From Thermococci archaeon (lineage in GTDB: Archaea; Methanobacteriota_B; Thermococci; Thermococcales; Thermococcaceae): a stretch of 5,028 nucleotides of DNA. Position 1 is the stretch's first letter. Every line of letters begins with the position of its first letter. The notes under the pieces are model-generated. The model had not been told where the DNA came from and ran no database searches. It saw only the letters and a program-made list of their open reading frames with translations. Both the position numbers and the translations under genes were made by a program. The stretch is from positions 1 through 5,028 of the forward strand of contig QMUE01000127.1 of assembly GCA_003663535.1 (NCBI GenBank), given 5' to 3'. Shown here piece after piece: positions 1-5,028 of the stretch.

Positions 1-1
1 C

Positions 2-658
2 ACCTGTCAAGCTCTGTCCTGTCAAAGCATCCTTTAAGCTAAAAGTTACATTATATGCTAATGGCTCAATGTTGTAAATAGTGAGTACTGTTGGATCTCC
101 CCATGCACTGTCTGTGTCCCTACAAAATGCCTCAAAATAAGGTATTACTTTTACAATATTTCCCGTCTCTCCTATGGTCTCTAATTGTGATTTTGGATTA
201 ATTTCAACTGTTGTCTGTACGTTTGTTTCAAGATCTCCAAGCTTGAGACTTTGATCAACTGGAACGCCAGGGTCTTCACCTATCTCTTTAATATAGTTAG
301 GGTGTAGATTATGGTAGAATGCATAAGTTTTACCATTATCTAAATAGACAATTATACCAATAGCAGCACCCCAAAGAGAACCCCCTCCAGGGGTGAGTTC
401 ATAAGTTACCTTAACCCCTCCATAAAACGTTTTATTATAGTGCCATGTACCCCAAGTCTGTCCAGCACCGTCTGTTATATCATTATCGTCAGCAGCGAGT
501 ATTATATAACCCGAAGGGTCTTGAGTTATTGTGGGACACTCACCAGAGCAGGTCTGATAAACTAAAACAAAATCATCAGCTAATAGTGCAGCTGCTGTAT
601 TTGTGAATGTTAAAAGCACCAACAAGCCCAAAACCAAACTTAAAGCCTTCTTTTTCAT
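2..658 (-). CDS. Secreted beta-rich protein of the element, C-terminus outside the window
   Basis: The frame is open from ATG at 658 to the left edge, giving 219 residues with no stop. Residues 1-24 form a Sec signal peptide: MKKK, then a hydrophobic core of about 15 residues, then a TNTAAA cleavage region. The mature part is rich in G, T, Y, V and W with alternating polar and hydrophobic residues, as in an extracellular beta-sandwich. It has a CSGEC pair (C37, C41), a third Cys near 179, and sequons NKT and NVT that could be glycosylated. The start is supported by GGGAGGGG 6 nt upstream, lying inside the end of the preceding gene, whose stop is 3 nt away; this suggests translational coupling. 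I do not recognise the family. A lectin-like or particle-surface role is only a guess from composition and from the pilin-like operon partner. Confidence 0.85.
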   Translation of the reverse strand, partial: MKKKALSLVLGLLVLLTFTNTAAALLADDFVLVYQTCSGECPTITQDPSGYIILAADDNDITDGAGQTWGTWHYNKTFYGGVKVTYELTPGGGSLWGAAIGIIVYLDNGKTYAFYHNLHPNYIKEIGEDPGVPVDQSLKLGDLETNVQTTVEINPKSQLETIGETGNIVKVIPYFEAFCRDTDSAWGDPTVLTIYNIEPLAYNVTFSLKDALTGQSLTG

Positions 659-661
659 CTT

Positions 662-1021
662 TTACCCCTCCCACGCATAATCCGTGAAAATTCCACCCAC
701 AAGGGCCATCACAAGAGCAGTTTCCTCGTTCAACGTAAGCAAGCCGTCGAGAAAAGCATCAAAGTTTCCTGCGCTTTGATAGAGAGCAATGAGCCACGTT
801 GCGAGCAATATATCATAAATTAGCACTCTCCAGCCTGCCGTGAGCGGTTTAATGTAAATAACGTTCTTATTGCCCTTATTTGTTAGGGCCCAATGAAGTG
901 TGAGTCCTGCCAAGGCGCCGAAGAATGCTGCCTCCTTTGTTATGCTGTCCCAAGCTACATAACTAAAGAACGCCAAAACTAAAAGAAAAATCGCAATTTG
1001 AACATAACTCCTCGTTTTCAT
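662..1021 (-). CDS. Small multi-spanning membrane protein, unknown function
   Basis: This 119-aa protein has hydrophobic stretches at about residues 7-24, 32-47, 65-83 and 101-113, so three or four membrane segments are likely. The loop near 48-60 is positively charged (NKGNKNVIYIKP) and probably faces the cytoplasm. ATG at 1021 is preceded by a perfect GAGGTG with 6 nt spacing and shares ATGA with the stop of the upstream 42-aa gene, a classic coupling arrangement. The gene downstream starts 3 nt after its stop. No catalytic motif or known family is visible. Its position between a pilin-like protein and a secreted protein suggests a membrane component of the same surface module, which is inference. 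Confidence 0.85.
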   Translation of the reverse strand: MKTRSYVQIAIFLLVLAFFSYVAWDSITKEAAFFGALAGLTLHWALTNKGNKNVIYIKPLTAGWRVLIYDILLATWLIALYQSAGNFDAFLDGLLTLNEETALVMALVGGIFTDYAWEG

Positions 1022-1146
1022 GCCTTACCCACCTCGGCTTGTTTTAACAACCTAATCAAACGAGCCTCAACAAGCACAAGCTCGTGTTTCCTCCTGCGAA
1101 TTGCTGCGAGCTTTCTCTTCAAGCGCTTAATATCAGCGCTCTTCAT
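1018..1146 (-). CDS. 42-aa highly basic helical protein, unknown function
   Basis: This short gene lies between the pilin-like gene and the membrane protein gene. It encodes 42 residues starting MKSADIKRLKRKL and ending QAEVGKA, with 14 Lys/Arg against 4 Asp/Glu. Leucines and isoleucines recur at helix or coiled-coil spacing (L9, L13, I16, L23, L30, L33/L34). It has no membrane segment. Its reality is supported by a strong GGGAGG Shine-Dalgarno 9 nt before the ATG, set in the last codons of the upstream gene, and by the 4-nt ATGA overlap with the downstream gene. It could bind nucleic acid or the acidic face of a partner; no family is recognised. Confidence 0.75.
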   Translation of the reverse strand: MKSADIKRLKRKLAAIRRRKHELVLVEARLIRLLKQAEVGKA

Positions 1147-1151
1147 GAGAA

Positions 1152-1325
1152 TCAACCTCCCTTAGCGCTTTCAAGCTCTTGAGTTATGTTCTCAAGCGTA
1201 GAATTGCCCACATCAGTCGCTTGTGATGTAGTGTTCGTGAGATGCCTTACTGCAAGAAAGATTATAATGAGCGCTGCTGCAACCATAAACAAGTATTCCA
1301 GAGCACCTTGAGCTCTTCTTTTCAT
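1152..1325 (-). CDS. Type IV pilin-like protein with class III signal peptide
   Basis: With ATG at 1325 this gives 57 residues starting MKRRAQGALEYLFMV. The N-terminus fits an archaeal class III signal peptide: a short basic leader KRRA, predicted cleavage before Q6, Glu at +5 (QGALE), and then a hydrophobic helix of about 18 residues. Such proteins are cleaved by a prepilin peptidase (PibD/FlaK type) and join pili or related filaments. The mature tail of about 30 residues is polar, with sequons NTT, NST and NIT, so this is a very short pilin-like subunit. A longer reading from TTG at 1340 would add five residues, but the GGAGGT that serves ATG 1325 would then lie inside the coding region. 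It is the first gene of the 1325-to-1 operon. Confidence 0.85.
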   Translation of the reverse strand: MKRRAQGALEYLFMVAAALIIIFLAVRHLTNTTSQATDVGNSTLENITQELESAKGG

Positions 1326-1332
1326 ATCCCAA

Positions 1333-1338
1333 ACCTCC
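1333..1338 (-). promoter_or_regulatory. Shine-Dalgarno that fixes the pilin-like start at 1325
   Basis: GGAGGT on the minus strand ends 7 nt before ATG 1325. It overlaps the second and third codons of the alternative TTG start at 1340, so the ATG is the better start and the signal peptide begins MKRRA. Confidence 0.75.
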
Positions 1339-1378
1339 AACTTTTAAGCTGATTTAAAAAATAGCTTATTTTATCAAC

Positions 1379-1415
1379 TAACCCTATGATTAACCCTTAA
1401 ATGAAAATCTACCCT
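1379..1415. repeat. Three ACCCT repeats upstream of the pilin-like operon
   Basis: TAACCCT occurs at 1379-1385 and 1391-1397, and CTACCCT at 1409-1415, all in the same direction on the plus strand (AGGGT on the minus strand). The spacings are 12 and 18 bp. They lie 54-90 bp upstream of ATG 1325, in the likely leader or a proximal promoter. They could be regulator-binding sites or an RNA leader element; function is unproven. Confidence 0.45.
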
Positions 1416-1435
1416 TTAATTTAAATGCATATTCG

Positions 1436-1458
1436 AAAAAAACCTTCGAGAGACTCGA
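1436..1458 (-). terminator. Inverted repeat plus T7 after the RHH gene (terminator or operator)
   Basis: TCGAG-AGA-CTCGA at 1446-1458 is a perfect 5-bp inverted repeat with a 3-nt spacer. On the minus strand it is followed by AGG and seven T residues (1442-1436). T-runs are the main archaeal transcription terminators, so this may end the integrase-RHH transcript, whose last stop is at 1496. The repeat also sits just downstream of the TATA element at 1467-1474, where a repressor site would be expected, so the operator reading is equally open. Confidence 0.5.
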
Positions 1459-1465
1459 TAATCTC

Positions 1466-1480
1466 TTATAAAAATCTTTC
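1466..1480 (-). promoter_or_regulatory. Putative archaeal promoter (BRE + TATA) for the pilin-like operon
   Basis: On the minus strand GAAAGA (1480-1475) is followed by TTTTTATA (1474-1467). This is the same BRE/TATA pattern as the promoter of the ABC operon in this window. Transcription would start near 1444, giving a leader of about 120 nt before ATG 1325 that contains the ACCCT repeats. A weaker AT-rich element nearer the gene (about 1367-1375) could be used instead. Confidence 0.5.
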
Positions 1481-1495
1481 AGAAAAGAGCAAAAA

Positions 1496-1711
1496 TTAAA
1501 GGAGACCAAGCCTTTTCGCAACGCTCTCGACTTTTGTTGTGTTGAACTCCTGCTCAAACATCCTTATAATGGCCTCCCTAACAACTTGCGACTTGTTTGA
1601 CTTTTTCTTCTTTGCGAGGACTGAAAGCATTAACTCGATATCCTTATCGATGTAAAAGCCGACAGTATATGAAAATTTTTTATATGAAAATTTTTTTAAC
1701 CTCGAAGCCAT
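1496..1711 (-). CDS. Ribbon-helix-helix (CopG/Arc-like) DNA-binding regulator
   Basis: This 71-aa protein has the RHH order: a beta strand at about residues 13-21 (SYTVGFYID), helix A at about 24-36, a turn at KKSNKSQ, and helix B starting KSQVVREAIIRMF. The KSQVVREAI stretch is typical of the family, which binds operator DNA as dimers through the paired strands. The N-terminus is basic and carries KKFSY twice, from a perfect 15-bp tandem duplication. ATG 1711 has GGAGGGTGAT upstream and lies inside the last 16 nt of the 49-aa gene, so translation is probably coupled. It is the last gene of the integrase operon and faces the control region at 1326-1495, which makes self-regulation or control of the pilin-like operon plausible. 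Confidence 0.85.
   Translation of the reverse strand: MASRLKKFSYKKFSYTVGFYIDKDIELMLSVLAKKKKSNKSQVVREAIIRMFEQEFNTTKVESVAKRLGLL
1666..1695. repeat. Perfect 15-bp tandem duplication in the RHH gene
   Basis: TATATGAAAATTTTT occurs twice head to tail (1666-1680 and 1681-1695). On the minus strand it encodes KKFSY twice, just before the DNA-contacting strand. The length is a multiple of three, so the frame is kept. Confidence 0.95.
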
Positions 1712-1845
1712 CTCCCATCACCCTCCAACTTTTTTATCAAAGTCTTTTTTATCAAAGTCTTGAGCAACCCGTAAGCTCCATAATAAAACATTCCAAAGAT
1801 GAAGAATACCTCGAAAGTGCCTAAAATAACGCCAAAAAACTCCAT
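1696..1845 (-). CDS. 49-aa single-span membrane protein, unknown function
   Basis: ATG at 1845 opens a 49-codon frame ending at TAA 1696. Residues 3-28 (from FFGVILGTFEVFF to YYGAYGLL) are hydrophobic and aromatic, forming one membrane helix. The tail is basic and holds KTLIK twice, from a 15-bp tandem duplication, and ends GDGRWLRG. The start shares one base with the upstream stop (TAATG), and GGAGGG lies 9 nt upstream. Its last 16 nt overlap the RHH gene. This tight packing and the membrane helix support a real gene although it is short. No family is recognised. Confidence 0.7.
   Translation of the reverse strand: MEFFGVILGTFEVFFIFGMFYYGAYGLLKTLIKKTLIKKLEGDGRWLRG
1729..1758. repeat. Perfect 15-bp tandem duplication in the 49-aa gene
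   Basis: CTTTTTTATCAAAGT occurs twice head to tail (1729-1743 and 1744-1758), followed by the first three bases of a further unit. On the minus strand it encodes KTLIK-KTLIK. It lies only 33 bp from the second 15-bp duplication in the neighbouring gene. Confidence 0.95.
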
Positions 1846-2124
1846 TATGATCCCTCCTTCACGAACAAATAAGTTACAAGCTCCCTTCTCTTGTTGTACT
1901 CCATCATCCGCAAGAATTTTTTAGTCCTCTCAACATCCCCTTTGAGCCACGGAGCAATCATGAAAGCATGTAACCTTGCAAAGCGCCCATCTAAGAGTTC
2001 TAACTGCTTTTCAATGTCGTCTAATTCTGCTTTAACAAATTTCCAAGGCCTAAAAAGCGCATCATAGATCAAAAGCAACACCATTCCAACAAGAACTACT
2101 CCAAAAATCCTGCCAAAAACCTCC

Positions 2125-2132
<8 letters not shown>
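1845..2132 (-). CDS. 95-aa membrane-anchored protein with charged helical tail
   Basis: Residues about 8-25 (RIFGVVLVGMVLLLIYDA) form an N-terminal membrane anchor. The rest is charged and helical, with ELDDIEKQLELLDGRFARL at 36-54 looking like a short coiled coil, followed by a basic segment (VERTKKFLRMMEYNKRREL). ATG 2132 overlaps the integrase stop by 8 nt. GGAGG directly abuts the ATG, too close to work, but GAGGTG with 7 nt spacing fits well and supports this start. The stop forms TAATG with the next gene. The family is not recognised; its linkage to the integrase suggests a role in the mobile element's own life cycle, which is inference. Confidence 0.8.
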
Positions 2133-2985
<853 letters not shown>

Positions 2986-3032
2986 TAGTTTTTGGAGGTA
3001 GATCTTCTGAAATATGGTTTTAGCTTGTTTAT

Positions 3033-3046
3033 CGAAATTTTTATAC
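3033..3046 (+). promoter_or_regulatory. Promoter (BRE + TATA) of the ABC exporter operon
   Basis: CGAAA followed by TTTTTATA (3038-3045) is a strong Thermococcales-like BRE/TATA. Transcription would start near 3068, leaving a leader of about 11 nt that contains the ribosome site GAGGGG just before ATG 3079. The promoter lies in the 93-bp host segment right of attR, so integration leaves it intact. Confidence 0.8.
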
Positions 3047-3078
3047 GTGTTAAAGCCTAATTATTTAAGAGGGGTAAC

Positions 3079-3969
3079 ATGAGTGATGTTTTAATAGTCG
3101 CTGAGAATCTCGTTAAGTCTTATGGAGATGTAAAAGCTCTCAGAGGCGTTTCTTTCAAAGTAGAGCGTGGGGAAATTTTTGGGTATCTTGGCCCTAATGC
3201 TGCTGGAAAGACGACTACAATTAAGATACTTCTTGGTTTTATTAGGCCTAATGGGGGCAAAGCGGAGATTATGGGCATCAACACTATGAATGAGGGCAGG
3301 TTTTCAAGGCTTAGAAAGTATATTGGTTTTGTTCCTGAAGATTTTAGCTTTTATAAGGGTATGAGGGGTAGGGATATCATTAATATTGTATCAAAGCTCA
3401 GAGGTGAGCCTCCTGCTAAGCTTAACGAGCTTTTAGAGATGTTTCCATTCGATCTTGAGAGAAGAGTTGAGACGTATTCTAAGGGGATGAAACAGATGCT
3501 TGCTCTCATAATTGCATTTATGCATGACCCGGAGTTAGTGATTTTAGATGAACCTACTACTGGCCTTGATCCTATTATGAGAGACAAATTTCTCGAATTT
3601 TTGGAATTTGAGGCTAAGCAGGGGGCTACCGTATTCTTTTCTTCCCATGTGCTAAGTGAGGTTCAACGCATTGCAGATAGAGTAGCATTGATTAAAGATG
3701 GTAAAATAACAGTGATAGAGGCTGTTGATACATTGACCAAAAAGCTAGGGAAGAAAATTAAGGCAGTATTGACTGAGAAGCCCGATTCTTCTCTCTTTGA
3801 GATTCCTGGAGTGAGTAACGTTGTGATTGAGAACAACACGGTGTCAATTATTGTATCTGGGAACATTACGAGAGTTTTAGAGCATCTACTAAGATATGGA
3901 ATAGTTGATCTTGAGGTGAGAGACATGACCCTAGAAGAAGTATTCATGCAATCCATGAGGGGTGAGTAA
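3079..3969 (+). CDS. ABC-2 type exporter ATP-binding protein
   Basis: This 296-aa protein couples ATP hydrolysis to export through a membrane partner, here the broken permease gene downstream. Walker A is GPNAAGKTTT (38-47, Lys 44), with Ala in place of the usual Gly of GPNGAGKT. The Q-loop position reads GFVPEDF with no Gln, as in many CcmA/NatA-like drug and antibiotic exporters. The signature is YSKGMKQ (133-139), Walker B is LVILDEP (Asp 157, Glu 158), the D-loop is GLDP (162-165) and the H-loop His is 190 (SSH). Residues from about 225 form the small C-terminal domain common in this group. Full length is typical. ATG 3079 has GAGGGG about 4 nt upstream. The stop lies 4 nt before the permease ATG. 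The substrate cannot be read from the sequence. Confidence 0.93.
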   Translation: MSDVLIVAENLVKSYGDVKALRGVSFKVERGEIFGYLGPNAAGKTTTIKILLGFIRPNGGKAEIMGINTMNEGRFSRLRKYIGFVPEDFSFYKGMRGRDIINIVSKLRGEPPAKLNELLEMFPFDLERRVETYSKGMKQMLALIIAFMHDPELVILDEPTTGLDPIMRDKFLEFLEFEAKQGATVFFSSHVLSEVQRIADRVALIKDGKITVIEAVDTLTKKLGKKIKAVLTEKPDSSLFEIPGVSNVVIENNTVSIIVSGNITRVLEHLLRYGIVDLEVRDMTLEEVFMQSMRGE

Positions 3970-3973
3970 AAAT

Positions 3974-4782
3974 ATGCTCATAGCTGTAGTTTACCTTGAA
4001 GTTAAGAGAAGGCTGAGCTTTAGGGGAATTTTTGGCCTTGCAATATTGGTATTTCTTTACGTTTCTCTAGTTGTGGTAGCTTGGAGCGCTATGAAAGATT
4101 TAGTAGCAGTCTATGAAGAGATCATGAAATCTTTGCCAGAGGGAATGTTAAAGGTATTTGCCAAAACAGGAGCCGTTGCAGTCTTTAACTATGACTTCTA
4201 TTATGTATAGAATATTATGGACTCTTTGTTGTTTTGCTCATGGGTATCTACTACGCCTATACATCAGCCTCAAGTATAGTAAACGAATTAGAGGCAAAAA
4301 CAGCATGGATTCTCCACTCTGGGCCTATTAGGAGGTACGGGATCGTGCTTGGTAAGTTCATAGGAGTTTTGATATCTATTACTCTCACGATACTAATCTC
4401 GTTGGTAATTTCAATAGCTCTTCCTCACATTATAGGAGAGGATATTAATTCCCTGAGGTATGCTGAGCTTCATCTGACTGGAATGCTCTATCTTGCAGCC
4501 TGTGCCACTTTGGGCTTTCTTTTAGCGACAATCATGTTATCAAAGATGGCTCCGGCTCTTTCAGCGGTCATAGTTGGGGCGATGTATTTTATGGATACAC
4601 TTACTATAAACACGGATCTAGAAAAATTGGGTGCACTCGCATTTTCTAGATACTATGACTTCTACAGTATACTAGTTGAGGGTGAAGTGAATCTCAATAA
4701 TTTCCTAGTATTGGTAATTGTGACAATGGCATTCATCGTTGTGGCTTTATTAGTCTATGGAAGAAAAGACATACACATGTAG
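3974..4782 (+). pseudogene. ABC-2 type permease, disrupted by a frameshift near 4208
   Basis: The first part runs from ATG 3974 to a TAG at 4208-4210; a GTG at 3962 is possible but would overlap the ATPase gene, while GGTGAG sits 7 nt before the ATG. The second part continues one frame over through 4782. Joining GTA (4205-4207) to GAA (4210-4212), that is dropping TA at 4208-4209, gives one continuous protein of 268 residues, the usual size. It has a membrane helix at about 15-38, an extracellular segment with YDFYYVEYYGLF at the junction, and about five more helices (around YYGLFVVLLMGIYYAY, VLISITLTILISLV, MLYLAACATLGFLL, LSAVIVGAMYFM and FLVLVIVTMAFIVV). Only the joined form looks like a complete ABC-2 permease. 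A recent mutation or a sequencing error both fit; a programmed shift is less likely. Confidence 0.85.
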
Positions 4783-4834
4783 TACTGTACGAGTCTTAGA
4801 AATGGCAAAAATCAGGGTTGAATAATTAATACAT

Positions 4835-4840
4835 CTTTTT
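4835..4840 (+). terminator. T-run after the ABC operon
   Basis: TTTTTT lies about 50 bp past the permease stop, in the 128-bp gap before the tRNA genes. Archaeal polymerases often stop at such runs. No hairpin or other gene is seen in this gap. Confidence 0.45.
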
Positions 4841-4910
4841 TCATTGTAGGAGTACTTGAACTTAGAATTCAGAGTTTAGTGGAAGTTTTTGTTGCATCAT
4901 AAGCAAGAAG

Positions 4911-4988
4911 TGGTGGGCCCGGGGGGCTTTGAACCCCCGACCACGCGGTTATGAGCCGCGCGCTCTGACCAGGCTGAGCTACGGGCCC
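4911..4988 (-). tRNA. tRNA with CAU anticodon (Ile2 or elongator Met)
   Basis: A complete cloverleaf of 78 nt with encoded CCA reads on the minus strand. The acceptor is GGGCCCG/CGGGCCC with A73, the D-stem GCTC/GAGC, the anticodon stem CGCGG/CCGCG around CTCATAA (CAT at 4951-4953), the variable loop TGGTC, and the T-stem GGGGG/CCCCC around TTCAAAG. The acceptor GGGCCCG matches what I recall of archaeal tRNA-Ile, which suggests the Ile2 type whose C34 is modified by TiaS (agmatidine) to read AUA. Annotation software would often call it Met. The initiator is unlikely, as its acceptor normally begins AGC. Confidence 0.93.
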
Positions 4989-4996
4989 AGAGTCAT

Positions 4997-5028
4997 TGGC
5001 GCCGCCGGCCCGACTTGAACGGGCGACC
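4997..5028 (-). tRNA. 3' end of a second tRNA, cut by the window edge
   Basis: Minus-strand reading gives the variable loop end GGTC, T-stem GCCCG/CGGGC around TTCAAGT, acceptor 3' strand CGGCGGC, G73 and CCA (4999-4997). The 5' acceptor should therefore be GCCGCCG. G73 with this acceptor fits tRNA-Asn best from memory, but the anticodon is outside the window. It lies 8 bp upstream of the CAU tRNA, so the two are probably one transcript. Confidence 0.85.

Noticed and set aside
1152..1340. TTG start at 1340 for the pilin-like protein
   Set aside because: The ribosome site would fall inside the gene, and MKRRA from ATG 1325 already forms a standard class III signal peptide.
1666..1758. CRISPR-like or iteron array
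   Set aside because: Units are 15 bp, directly adjacent without spacers, only two copies each, and inside coding sequence.
1597..1824. Plus-strand open frame with FYQSLFYQSL and MKIFYMKIF repeats
   Set aside because: It is antisense to the RHH and 49-aa genes; its repeats merely mirror the two 15-bp duplications, and it has no good ribosome site.
2986..3060. Extension of the integrase frame into the right flank
   Set aside because: It is a chance open stretch of 25 codons in host DNA with no start; the native N-terminus is at the other end of the element.
3351..3956. Two minus-strand open frames opposite the ABC ATPase
   Set aside because: They are antisense to a gene with complete ABC motifs and have low-complexity Ser/Thr/Leu products.

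Overview
The window looks like a Thermococcales-type (Thermococcus/Pyrococcus) euryarchaeal chromosome carrying the right-hand end of an integrated plasmid or provirus. The grounds are strong Shine-Dalgarno sequences (GGAGG, GAGGTG), BRE+TATA promoters of the form GAAA-nn-TTTTTATA, tRNA genes with encoded CCA, a class III (type IV pilin-like) signal peptide, and an SSV-type integrase split at a tRNA 3' end. The genus call is inference; no match was looked up.

Layout. (1) Positions 1-1325, minus strand: a tightly packed operon of a 57-aa pilin-like protein, a 42-aa very basic helical protein, a 119-aa membrane protein and a secreted beta-rich protein that runs off the left edge. (2) Positions 1326-1495: a control region with a promoter, an operator/terminator-like inverted repeat, a T-run and three spaced ACCCT repeats. 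(3) Positions 1496-2985, minus strand: integrase C-terminal part int(C), a 95-aa membrane-anchored protein, a 49-aa membrane protein and a 71-aa ribbon-helix-helix regulator, all with overlapping ends. (4) Positions 2941-2985: the attR site, the 3' part of a tRNA-Arg(TCG) gene from the first base of the anticodon loop to CCA; int(C) reads through it in frame with no start codon. (5) Positions 2986-5028: host chromosome, with a promoter, an ABC-2 type exporter operon (ATPase plus a permease broken by a frameshift), a terminator-like T-run, and on the minus strand a CAU tRNA and the 3' end of a second tRNA.

How it works together. The complete tRNA-Arg and the int N-terminal piece should lie left of the window, at attL. 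In the circular form int would be whole and would head an operon with two small membrane proteins and the RHH regulator. Integration cuts that operon from its start and probably from its promoter, so the regulator may behave differently in the free and integrated states. The divergent-looking control region beside the RHH gene is a plausible target for that regulator. The pilin-like and secreted proteins suggest a cell-surface or particle module, with no function assigned.
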